This document shows, in pieces, positions 56,332 through 64,000 of a stretch of DNA of 64,000 nt. This DNA comes from DASTFY01 sp963769115. Its GTDB lineage: Bacteria > Actinomycetota > Acidimicrobiia > Acidimicrobiales > Ilumatobacteraceae. The notes beneath the pieces were generated by a model that was given only the letters and a program-made list of their open reading frames with translations, ran no database searches and was not told the origin of the DNA. Where the stretch lies: positions 1 to 64,000 of the forward strand of contig CAVYKN010000016.1 in NCBI GenBank assembly GCA_963769115.1. The letters run 5' to 3'. Position 1 is the stretch's first letter. Every line of letters begins with the position of its first letter. The translations under genes and the position numbers were made by a program.

Positions 56332-57025
56332 TCGGCCCGGCGACGGACACCGCGGCGATGCACTCACCGGAGTGGTCGAACACCGGAGCACCGGCCGACA
56401 CCACGCCGGACTCCGACTCCTCGATGCTCAGCGCGTAGCCCCGCCGCCGGACCTCGGTCAGCGTCCGCCGGAACATCGTGCGGCCGGTGATGGTGCGGGG
56501 TCCGAGGCGGGCCAGCCCGGCCTCGATCACCCGTTCCACGTCGGAGCTCCGACCGAAGGCCAGCAGGCACTTGCCACTCGACGTGCAGTGCGCGGGCGTC
56601 CGCCGCCCGAACCGGGTGAACATCCGCAGCGTGCTCGGGCTCTCGAACCGATCGAGGTACACCACGTCGGGCACGGCCAGCACGGCCAGGTGGGAGGTCT
56701 CGCCGCTGGCGTTGCGCAACCGTTCCAGCGGGGTGTGGGCGACCTCCCGCAGCTCGAGGCTGGCCACGACCTGCTGGCCGATCTCGTAGAGCTTGAGGCT
56801 GAGGCGGTATCGCTCGTCGGGCGTGCGCTCCACGAACCCGTCCGCGGCCAGGGTGGTGAGGAGGCGGTGGACGGTGCTCTTGCCGAGTCCGAGCCGCCGG
56901 GACAGCTCGGACACGCCGAGGACCGGCTCGGCGTAGCTGAACGCCGAGATGACCGCCATCGCCTTGCGCACCGTGGTGTACCCGCCGGTCAAGCGGGCGG
57001 GCGGGCGCTCGGAGCGCTGCTCCAC
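56219..57025 (-). CDS. IclR-family transcriptional regulator
   Basis: 268 residues from GTG 57025, just after the stop of the diiron oxidase gene; a longer frame from 57112 would overlap that gene. N-terminal helix-turn-helix: AEPVLGVSELSRRLGLGKSTVHRLLTTLAADGFVERT. C-terminal effector domain: ASGETSHLAVLAVPDVVYLDRFES, TPAHCTSSGKCLLAF, SIEESESGVVSAGAPVFDHSGECIAAVSVAGP. IclR proteins often control aromatic catabolism, so it probably regulates the block at 57-63 kb. Its 3' end overlaps the ferredoxin gene by 113 bases, tail to tail. Confidence 0.92.
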   Translation of the reverse strand: MEQRSERPPARLTGGYTTVRKAMAVISAFSYAEPVLGVSELSRRLGLGKSTVHRLLTTLAADGFVERTPDERYRLSLKLYEIGQQVVASLELREVAHTPLERLRNASGETSHLAVLAVPDVVYLDRFESPSTLRMFTRFGRRTPAHCTSSGKCLLAFGRSSDVERVIEAGLARLGPRTITGRTMFRRTLTEVRRRGYALSIEESESGVVSAGAPVFDHSGECIAAVSVAGPIMRMPPNDLDRFVRLVVATAAEVSTAMGARASRTGSR

Positions 57026-57035
57026 AGGGTGGGCC

Positions 57036-57741
57036 TTACCAGGACGCTCCGTCGAGCGCGTCCCAGCAGCGGCGCGTGAGCTCGGCGCCGGCGAGGTAGG
57101 CGACCCGGGCATCGCGGCGCTTCGCCTCCGTGTCGAGGTAGCTTCTCGGCGAACGCGCCCACGCCGCCTCCGTGGTCCTCGTCGACGTAGATGTGGATGG
57201 TGTGGAACGCGTAGTCGTCCGGCGCGAGGACGTCGGCGTAGTGCGTCTTGAAGCCCTCGACCACCCGGGTGTAGGCGGGCGGGATCTGGTTCTCGATGCC
57301 GAGCACGCCGCCGAACTGGACCTCGTACCAGGGCCGGTGGAAGGCCAGGTTGTAGAGGAAGCTCGAGCAGGCGATGGCGTCGACGTTCGGCGTGGCCTCG
57401 GTGATGACCTCGTCGGGAGCGCCGAGGGCCCGCGTGAACTCGAACAGCCAGTGCAGGTGGCTGTGCCCGCTCTTGGACTGCGTGCCCAGCACCTCCTCGG
57501 CCACGTTCTCGATCACCGCATCCGTCATCTCGTACGGCATGCGGGTCACCCAGCCCGCCAGCACACGGCGGGTGTGGTACGTGACGCCCCAGTAGTGCTG
57601 GCGCGCCCAGCCGACCAGGTCCTCCTTGGTCGCCTCGCCCTGCACGACCCGCTCGACCCAGTCCGAGCGGTCGAGCGACCGGCCGGATGCCATCAGCTCC
57701 TCGCGCATGTCCTGCACGAACGCCTCACCGTCGAAGCTCAT
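57036..57741 (-). CDS. Haem-oxygenase-like diiron oxidase (TenA/PqqC/CADD-like, frameshifted)
   Basis: About 234 residues. All-helical haem-oxygenase fold of the iron-containing redox enzyme family: RQHYWGVTYHTRRVLAGWVTR, IENVAEEVLGTQSKSGHSHLHWLFEF (Glu/His ligands), FGGVLGIENQIPPAY (Glu ligand) and the end motif HIYVDEDHGG, which matches the H-x3-D-x2-H ligand pattern of such oxidases. The frame changes near 57137; the true end reads YLDTEAKRRDARVAYLAGAEL and stops at 57036, eleven bases before the IclR GTG. These enzymes use O2 and two irons for unusual oxidative cleavages or N-oxygenations. Substrate unknown; position opposite catechol dioxygenase suggests aromatic or amine chemistry. Confidence 0.82.
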
Positions 57742-57902
57742 CGGCCCCCCTTCTTGTGCCCCTGTGCTCGGATTTCCCGTCCCCGGGCGCGGCCCGGGTG
57801 GCTGCCACCCTCTCCCGCGGCGCGTTCCAGACGCAACATCAGCGTACGACTATCTGGAACACGACCCTTCTCCCTCCCCGGGGGGCGGTGCATGATCAGG
57901 GC

Positions 57903-58811
57903 ATGGGAATCTTCCGTCTGGGATACGTCGAGGTCCGGGTGCCCGATCTCGAGTTGTGCGCGGCGTACTACACCGAGGTCCTCGGGCTCCGTGAGGTGGA
58001 GCGGGTCGACAACCGCGTCTACCTGAAGGGCTGGGACGAGCACGACCACCACTCGGTCATCCTCACCGAGGCACCCCGGTACGGCCTGGAGCACCTGGGG
58101 TTCAAGTGCGAGTCCGTCGACGACCTGGAGGGCTTCGAGACCGCCCTCGAGCGCTACGGCTGCACGGTCGAGCGGTTGCAGCCGGGCGACGAACGGGCGG
58201 TCGGCGACGCCATCCGCTTCGACTCACCCAGCGGGCACATCTTCTCGATCTACGCCCGGATGGACAAGGTCGGCAACGGCCTGCCCCGCTTCAACCCGCC
58301 ACCCATGCCCCTCGACCTCGTCGGTATCGCCCCGCCGCGCCTCGACCACTGTCTCCTCACCACGGAGAACGTGCCCGACGCCGGCCGCTTCATGCAGGAG
58401 GCGCTGGGCTTCCGGGTCACCGAGCAGCTCATCAGCAACGAGGGCCACCAGCTCATCGTCTTCCTGGAGCGGTCCCGCAAGCCGCACGACATCGCCTTCA
58501 CCCGCGGGGCCAGCGGCGGTCTGCACCACTTCGCGTTCTGGCTGGACAGCTGGTCGGAGGTCGGGCGGGCGGCGGACATCCTCCGTCTCAACGGCGTCGA
58601 CATCGACGTCGGCCCGACCCGCCACGGCATCACCCGCGGCCACACCATCTACTTCTTCGACCCGGTCGGCAACCGCAACGAGGTGTTCTCGGGCGGCTAC
58701 CACGTCGACCCGGACTGGGAGGTCATCACCTGGACGGAGGACCAGCTCGGCAAGGCGCTCTTCTACTACGAGAACCGCGTCGTCGAGTCCTTCGTCACGA
58801 TCCACAGCTAG
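57903..58811 (+). CDS. Catechol 2,3-dioxygenase (VOC extradiol type)
   Basis: 302 residues. Two VOC repeats: FRLGYVEVRVPDLELCAAYYTEVLGL, then APPRLDHCLLTTENVPDAGRF. Metal ligands: His in PRLDHCLL, His in GGLHHFAFWLDSW, Glu in HTIYFFDPVGNRNEVFSGGY. GVDIDVGPTRHGITRG is the substrate-side signature of catechol 2,3-dioxygenases. Opens a catechol next to the hydroxyls. Divergent from the diiron oxidase gene and first of a run of four plus-strand genes with 14-base or overlapping junctions. Confidence 0.92.
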   Translation: MGIFRLGYVEVRVPDLELCAAYYTEVLGLREVERVDNRVYLKGWDEHDHHSVILTEAPRYGLEHLGFKCESVDDLEGFETALERYGCTVERLQPGDERAVGDAIRFDSPSGHIFSIYARMDKVGNGLPRFNPPPMPLDLVGIAPPRLDHCLLTTENVPDAGRFMQEALGFRVTEQLISNEGHQLIVFLERSRKPHDIAFTRGASGGLHHFAFWLDSWSEVGRAADILRLNGVDIDVGPTRHGITRGHTIYFFDPVGNRNEVFSGGYHVDPDWEVITWTEDQLGKALFYYENRVVESFVTIHS

Positions 58812-58825
58812 GAGCCGGTGAACCG

Positions 58826-59844
58826 ATGCCGCGCATCTCGACGTCACGTGATGACGCCCCCGCGTACCTGATCCGTTACGAGAACCGACGGGCCGCCGCC
58901 CTCGCCGAGCCGGACCCGGATCCGGACGAGCCGGGCTTCGTGGCGCGGGCCCGCGCCCGGGCGACCGATCGGGCGCTGGCCGAGCTCGACCAGCTCGGCG
59001 CGCCGCCCGGCCGAACCGAGGCGTTTGCATTTGCAACCACGTCGCCTCGCGAACTGCAGATGCCGGAGTCGTTCCGCAACCGGATGGCAGTCGACCACCG
59101 ACGTGCGCCTCATCCGCCACGGCCAGACCCAGGGCTACATCACCGACGGCGCGCTCACCCCGCTCGGCCGCTGGCAGGCGCACCGCAAGGGCCAGGACCT
59201 GGCCAAGGGCATCAAGGAGGGGACGACCGTGCGCCTTCTCCACGCCCCGACGGCGCGGGCCCAGGAGACGGCCGTCGGTGTGCGGGAGGGCGTGCTGCAG
59301 GCGCTCAGCCGCTACGGCATCGGGGAGGTGACGGTCGAGGAGCCGGTGCCGGCCGAGGCCTTCGACAACTTCCAGGTCTGGTGCGACGGCAAGGAGATGG
59401 ACGTCACCGCCGGCTTCCAGCTGTACGCCAGCACGCTCGAGGAGTACGAGCGCTCCGGCTCCGGCGACCGTCCGGGCTGGATGGTGGAGATGGACCGCTT
59501 CTACAAGATCGAGGCCGCGGGGGCGGACCCGATCACGCAGTGGCTCCACCAGCCCATGCACTACTTCGAGCCGCCCATCAACGTCGTGCGCCGCCACTGG
59601 GCGGGCATCGTCGAGCAGCGCACGCGACGCTCCCCCGAACCTGCGCGTGTTCGTGTGCGGGCACTCGGGCCCGATCCGCGCGCTCGCGTCCGCGGCCGTG
59701 GGCCACGACCCCGGCGAGCCCTACAACGTCGAGGACGTCCGGATCCGGGTCTTCGCCGATCTGGAGCACGCCATCGTCACCTACCGGGGCCGCGGCGTGG
59801 AGATCGAGATCCCCACGACCGTCACCCCGTCATGGCATCGATGA
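58826..59844 (+). CDS. Histidine phosphatase (phosphoglycerate-mutase family) with N-terminal extension (frameshifted)
   Basis: About 339 residues. The first ~85 residues are an extension of unknown fold (APAYLIRYENRRAAALAEPD). After a frame change near 59080 the phosphatase core begins: DVRLIRHGQTQGYITDGALTPLGRWQA with the phospho-accepting His of RHG. AP-TARAQETAVG follows, and, after a second change near 59635, VFVCGHSGPIRAL with the second catalytic His. GGAG precedes ATG 58826. A phosphatase between a catechol dioxygenase and a nitroreductase is unusual; it may remove phosphate from an activated aromatic or be regulatory. Stop overlaps the nitroreductase start. Confidence 0.82.
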
Positions 59845-60461
59845 CGGAGCTGGCCGGAGCGGACATCGCCGCGGACGCGCTGGACCGTCGCGGGCTGGCC
59901 GCGTTCGCCCGCCTGGCCTGGGCCAGGCGCACGAGCCTCCAGATGGACCTCGACCGGCCCGTGGCCGCCCGAGCTGGTGCACGAGCTGTGCGAGATCGCG
60001 GCGTCGGCCCCGAACCACAAGCGGACGTGGCCGTGGCGCTTCTGCCTGTTCACCGGCGAGGGTCGCAGCGCGCTCGGTGAGGCGTACGCCGCCGCCCTGC
60101 AGCTCAGGGGCGCGGACGAGGCCAAGATCACCAAGGCCCGCACGAAGTACCTCCGTGCGCCGGCGATGCTGCTGGTCGGCTCGACGTCGCCCGAGCCCGG
60201 GCGGGTGCTGGAGGACGGGTACGCGGTGGCTGCCGCGCTGCAGAACCTCCTGCTCGCCGCCACGGCCGCCGGGCTGGCCTCGTTCTGGTCGATCGCCGCC
60301 GGTGCTGGACGTCGCCGGAGGTGCTGCGGCTGGCCGGCTTCCCCGAGGGCACGCAGATCGTCGGCGTCGTGTACCTCGGCTGGCCGGCCCGGGACGTCGA
60401 GACGCCGGCCCGCCCGCAGGTCGAGGTCGCTCAGGTGACCGACTTCCCCGCTCGTCCATGA
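59841..60461 (+). CDS. Nitroreductase-family flavoprotein (frameshifted)
   Basis: About 206 residues. N-terminal FARLAWARRTSLQMDLDRPV, then ELVHELCEIAASAPNHKRTWPWRFCLF (the nitroreductase FMN-binding A/SPN motif), RAPAMLLVGST, ALQNLLLAATAAGLASFWSI and WTSPEVLRLAGFPEGTQIVGVVYLGWPA. Two frame changes, near 59965 and 60300. ATG 59841 overlaps the phosphatase stop (ATGA); ATG 59832 in the same frame is an alternative. Reduces nitro, quinone or enone groups with NAD(P)H and FMN. Its stop overlaps the SDR start. Confidence 0.85.
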
Positions 60462-61231
60462 GCCCCGGGGCTGCGGGGGCCCTGGCCGGGCGGCAGTGCG
60501 CGGTGACCGGCGCGACCGGCATCGCCGCCGCCACGGCCCGCCTGCTGGCCGCCGACGGCGCCGCCGTGCACGTCGTCTCGAACGTCGAGGACGACGCCCG
60601 CACGCTGGCGGACGAGGTCGGCGGCACGTGGGCGGTGGCGGACCTGACCGACGAAGCACAGGCCGAGGCGGCGTTCGCCTCCCTCGAACGCCTCGACGCC
60701 CTGGGCGTGATCGCCGGCGGGAGCGGGCGACCGTTCGGCGACGGGCTCCTGGCCGACGTCAGCCTCTCCGCCTGGGAGGCCACCATCCGGCTCAACCTGA
60801 CCACCGCCTTCCTGACGGCCCGCGAGGGGCTGCGGCTGATGCGCCGGGTCGGGGAGGGCGGCTCGATGGTGTTCGTGGCCAGCGTGGCGGCGTTCGACGC
60901 CGCACCCGACATGACGGGCTCCCACGGGTACTCGGCCGCCAAGGCCGGGATGATCGGGCTGAGCCACGCCGTCGCCACGACCTACGCGCGCGAGCGCATC
61001 CGCTCGAACGTGGTGGCGCCGTCGCTGGTGATGACGCCGATGGCCCGCCGGGCCGCCACGAACCCGGACACGGTGGCCTACGCCGAGCGCAAGCAGCCCC
61101 TGGCCGGCGGGTTCCTGCAGGCCGGTGACATCGCCGCCGCCGTGGCCTGGCTGTGCGGCGAGGCCAGCAGCCAGATCACCGGCCAGGTCATCGCTGTCGA
61201 CGGCGGCTGGACGGTCAGCGACGGGCGGTAG
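60458..61231 (+). CDS. Short-chain dehydrogenase/reductase
   Basis: 257 residues. Cofactor loop AVTGATGIAAATARLLAADGA (TGxxxGIA-type), LDALGVIAGGSG, catalytic serine in VFVASVAAFDAAPD, and the YxxxK motif in SHGYSAAKAGMIGLSHAVA. C-terminal SSQITGQVIAVDGGWTV is typical of classical SDRs. Oxidises or reduces an alcohol/ketone, possibly a dihydrodiol or a chain hydroxyl. Last gene of the C23O-phosphatase-nitroreductase-SDR run; convergent with the FAD monooxygenase. Confidence 0.92.
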   Translation: MSPGAAGALAGRQCAVTGATGIAAATARLLAADGAAVHVVSNVEDDARTLADEVGGTWAVADLTDEAQAEAAFASLERLDALGVIAGGSGRPFGDGLLADVSLSAWEATIRLNLTTAFLTAREGLRLMRRVGEGGSMVFVASVAAFDAAPDMTGSHGYSAAKAGMIGLSHAVATTYARERIRSNVVAPSLVMTPMARRAATNPDTVAYAERKQPLAGGFLQAGDIAAAVAWLCGEASSQITGQVIAVDGGWTVSDGR

Positions 61232-61237
61232 TCCTGC

Positions 61238-62507
61238 CTAGCTGCGGGGCGCGACGCTGAGCGACGGGCGCTCGTTCAGCACCGCGGGATCGAAGCCGGC
61301 GATGCGCCTGAACTCGGCGCTGAGCTCCTCGAGCTCTCCCGGCGCGAAGACGTCGCTGACGTCGTCGAACCCGTCGGGCGCCCGCTCCTCGGCCAGCTCC
61401 ATGCACCGCTCGGACAGAACCGTGCGGTTCGACCGCACGATCGCCGCAGTGGCCGTGCGTCGCACCCCCTCGTAGTCGGCAAACGCCGCTTCAAGGGTTG
61501 GTTGCAACGTCAATGACCGCGCCAGCGTCCGGGCGTCGAGGATGGCCTGCGACGCGCCGTTCGAGCCGACGGGGTACATCGGGTGAGCGGCGTCGCCGAG
61601 CAGCGTCAAGCGTCCGAACGACCACTGCGGCAACGGATCGCGATCGGCCATGGGGTACTGCCACCAGATGGGGACGGCGTCGATGATCTCGGCGACGTCG
61701 AGCCAGTCGAAGCGCAGCTGGCCGAACCGTGCCCTCGGCTCGTCAGGATCGGCGGTGTGGTCCCAGGCGTGGCGGGGCATGGGCCGACCCGCCGCCGTCT
61801 GGGCCTCGAGCACGATGTTGGTGAGCACGAGCCCGTCGGCCCGAGGTTCGCTGATGGGGTAGGTGACGACCCGGTAGCCGAAGTAGCCGAGCACCACCAT
61901 CGAGCGGCCGGTGAGGAACGGCGGGGCCCAGGCCGTCGACCGCCACAGCGTCTGGCCGTTCCACAGGACCGCACCCTCGTCCGGATAGCACTGAGCCCGG
62001 ATGGCGGAGTGGATGCCGTCCGCGCCGACGACGACATCTCCACGAACGGGGGCGGTCTGTGAAGTGCAGCTCGATCGCACCGCCCTGATCGCCCTGATCG
62101 TCGGCGCGCACGACCCGGTGGCCGGTGTGCAGGCGGTCTTCGCCCAGACGCTCGAGGAACGCCCGGTGGAGGAGCCCCAGCAGGCGCCCACGGTGGATCG
62201 AGTACTGAGGCCACCGGTAGCCCGCGGCCAGACCTCGGGGCTCCCGCCAGATGTGCTGGCCGTGCTTGTTGCACAGCACGAGCTCGGCGGTCGCGAGCCC
62301 GGCCGCTGCCAGCTCGTCCGCCAAGCCCAGCTCTGTCAGCTCCCGCACCGCGTGGGGCAGGAGGTTGATGCCCACGCCGAGCTCCTCGATGCGGGGCGCC
62401 GCCTCGAACACCTCGAGGTCGGTCCAACCGGCGGCGTGGAGGGACAGCGCCAGCGCGAGCCCACCGATCCCCCCGCCGCAGATCAGCACTCGGCCATCCG
62501 GCTCCAC
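61238..62507 (-). CDS. FAD-dependent aromatic monooxygenase, 3-hydroxybenzoate 6-hydroxylase-like (frameshifted)
   Basis: About 422 residues. FAD-binding GxGxxG loop VLICGGGIGGLALALSLHAAG, then EELGVGINLLPHAVREL and the arginine-rich HRGRLLGLL segment. A frame change near 62060 leads to the DG motif DVVVGADGIHSAIRAQ, and later the GD motif RLTLLGDAAHPMYPVGSNGASQAILDA. Flavoprotein hydroxylases of this class add one oxygen to phenolic acids using NAD(P)H. The best guess from overall pattern is salicylate/3-hydroxybenzoate-type; the substrate is open. GTG 62507 is preferred; ATG 62531 is an alternative. Downstream of the amidase gene on the same strand. Confidence 0.86.
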
Positions 62508-62563
62508 GGATCCAGTCTGCCCGCAGCCCATGCGGTGGGCGTGCGGGATGGGGCCGGATCGGC

Positions 62564-63970
62564 TCAAGCAGTGAGCGAAGGAGGGCGGCGCCAGGCCCAG
62601 GGCGCAGCTTCTTCGAGCTGTGCGCCCACCCGTACAAGCACGTCCTCACGGCCGAGGTCGGCGACGAACTGCACGCCGCGGGGAAGGCCGTCATCCGGCC
62701 ATCCCAGCGGGAGCGACAGCGCGGGCTGACCCGTGACGTTGAACGGCCGGGTGAACGCGCTCCCTCGGCCGGCCTCGTAGCCGCGGAGGTAGTCGCCGAT
62801 GGGCGTCGGGGGCGCCGCGGTCGTCGGCGTCACCAGCAGGTCCACGCCTGACTCCGCCCACCAACCCGTGATCTCCCGAGCCAGGAGCTGCAACCGGGCC
62901 AGCCAGTGCAGCAGCTCCGGCCCGCTGACGGCGCGACCGGCAGTGACCGCGGCCCACGTCGTCGGCTCGACATCGGCCTCACCGATCACCGTGCCGGTGC
63001 GCGCCTGCCACGCGTCGACCACCTGTGCGGCGGTGACGGCCAGGACTGCCCTCGCCCCCTCGAACACAGCGGGATCGAACAGCGCGGGCGGTGCAGCCTC
63101 GTCCACGTGGTGACCGAGGTCGGCCAGCAATGCTCCTGCGGCCGCGGCCGAGTCGGCGCATGTCGGATCGACCTCGGCGCCGTTCGGCGCGGTGAGGCAC
63201 ACCGCGATCCGCAGCGGACCGGGTGGTCGACCGACCTCGGCCGCCAGCGGCCCGGCCAACGGCGGCGGGGCCCAGTACGCGCCCGAGGCCGGCGCGGTGA
63301 TGGCATCGAGGAGGCCGGCCGTGTCCCGGACCGAGCGGGTCACCACGCCCTCGACGAAGAGGCCGACGGGCGGGTCGGCATCGGGACCCGTCCTCACCCG
63401 ACCCCGGGACGGCTTGAGCCCGACGAGCCCGCAGTGCGCGGCGGGGATGCGGATGGACCCGGCGATGTCGTTGGCGTGCGCGGCGGGCACCATCCCCGCG
63501 CTGACGGCGGCGGCCGAGCCTCCCGAACTTCCACCGGGGGACCGTCCGACGTCCCACGGGTTGCGGGTCGGCCCGGTGGCGATCGGCTCGGTGGTCCCCA
63601 TGAGGGCCATCTCGGGGACGTTCGTGCGGCCCAGGATCACGAGGCCCGCGGCCCGGAAGGCGGCGGTCAGCGAACCGTCGGCCTCGCCCAAGAAGCCGAG
63701 GCGGCGCAGGTGCGCCATGCCCTGGTGGTGGGGCTCGCCCTGCAACTCGGCGCCGTAGTCCTTCAGGAGGAAGGGGACGCCGCGGAACGGACCGTCGGGC
63801 AGCCCTTCGTCGATCTCATCGAGGGCCCGCTCGAAGCGGGGGTGGACGACGGCGTTGATGGTCGGGTTCCGCGCCTCGATGGCGGCGATCGCCGCCTCGG
63901 CCAGCTCACGTGGATGGGCTTCGCCGTCGCGCACGAGAGCGGAAAGCGCGGTGGCGTCGAGATCGAGCAA
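62564..63970 (-). CDS. Amidase (amidase signature family)
   Basis: 468 residues from TTG 63970. Amidase-signature triad: lysine in GVPFLLKDYGAEL, cis-serine and nucleophile serine in GRSPGGSSGGSAAAVSAGMVPAAHANDIAGSIRIPA. C-terminal TPTTAAPPTPIGDY and FNVTGQPALSLPLGW are also typical. Hydrolyses a carboxamide to acid plus amine or ammonia. Same strand and ~56 bases upstream of the FAD monooxygenase, so it may release an aromatic acid (or amine) that the monooxygenase hydroxylates. Complete within the window. Confidence 0.92.
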   Translation of the reverse strand: MLDLDATALSALVRDGEAHPRELAEAAIAAIEARNPTINAVVHPRFERALDEIDEGLPDGPFRGVPFLLKDYGAELQGEPHHQGMAHLRRLGFLGEADGSLTAAFRAAGLVILGRTNVPEMALMGTTEPIATGPTRNPWDVGRSPGGSSGGSAAAVSAGMVPAAHANDIAGSIRIPAAHCGLVGLKPSRGRVRTGPDADPPVGLFVEGVVTRSVRDTAGLLDAITAPASGAYWAPPPLAGPLAAEVGRPPGPLRIAVCLTAPNGAEVDPTCADSAAAAGALLADLGHHVDEAAPPALFDPAVFEGARAVLAVTAAQVVDAWQARTGTVIGEADVEPTTWAAVTAGRAVSGPELLHWLARLQLLAREITGWWAESGVDLLVTPTTAAPPTPIGDYLRGYEAGRGSAFTRPFNVTGQPALSLPLGWPDDGLPRGVQFVADLGREDVLVRVGAQLEEAAPWAWRRPPSLTA

Positions 63971-64000
63971 GCGCCTGTTCTACCCTCCGCCCCACATGAC

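Noticed and set aside
1..64000. Prophage, integrative element, CRISPR array or rRNA operon
   Set aside because: No integrase, phage structural genes, cas genes, repeat-spacer pattern or rRNA sequence were found; only one transposase fragment and one tRNA.

Overview
The window is very GC-rich (about 70% by eye). It has tightly packed genes with frequent ATGA/GTGA stop-start overlaps and many GTG/TTG starts. The gene content fits an actinobacterium: a mycothiol-dependent maleylpyruvate isomerase family protein, a fused PcaL, a HutF-type histidine pathway, an 1146-residue indolepyruvate oxidoreductase, an FtsX/two-component module, and an AbiEi-like/DUF559 gene. An uncultured Acidimicrobiia-like lineage would fit, but the class is inference. 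About 18 genes change reading frame one or more times (about 26 shifts), several at C or G runs, so the sequence probably carries uncorrected single-base indels. I annotate these genes as single loci and note the frame changes.

Layout. 1-3.5 kb: a TIR-membrane-WD40 protein running off the left edge, a quinone-oxidoreductase-like dehydrogenase, a transposase remnant and tRNA-Cys. 3.5-12 kb: a hypothetical protein, PPK2 kinase, XdhC-like protein, DEAD-box helicase, S9 and S41 peptidases and a chagasin-like lipoprotein. 12-24.6 kb: a signalling and export region with two FtsX-type permeases, an ABC ATPase, a receiver-cyclase fusion, a histidine kinase, two more response regulators and a cyclic-nucleotide-binding protein. 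It is interrupted by an AbiEi-like/DUF559 gene flanked by two 41-bp palindromes. 24.7-29.8 kb: glgC, glgA, a DinB-fold protein and an arylsulfatase. 29.8-36.1 kb: a histidine utilisation operon hutH-hutU-def-hutF-hutI, in which a peptide-deformylase gene sits where an N-formylglutamate deformylase would be expected. 36.1-41.3 kb: a ferric-iron-type ABC transporter, a DUF4097 protein and a stand-alone cyclase.

41.3-64 kb is an aromatic-catabolism region. First comes the protocatechuate ortho-cleavage operon pcaH-pcaG-pcaB-pcaL plus a P450. An indolepyruvate oxidoreductase and an ArsR/SRPBCC pair with a clear operator follow. Next is a homoprotocatechuate meta-cleavage block (DapA-like aldolase, MarR, HpaD, P450, divergent FAH-RraA fusion and ferredoxin) with a palindromic operator inside its promoter. 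Last is a second meta-cleavage block: IclR, haem-oxygenase-like diiron oxidase, catechol 2,3-dioxygenase, histidine phosphatase, nitroreductase, SDR, FAD monooxygenase and amidase.

Several transcripts appear leaderless, with a TAnnnT element 6-8 nt upstream of the start codon. The best leads are the deformylase inside the hut operon, the palindrome-flanked nuclease gene, the receiver-cyclase relay, and the P450/ferredoxin-linked homoprotocatechuate block.
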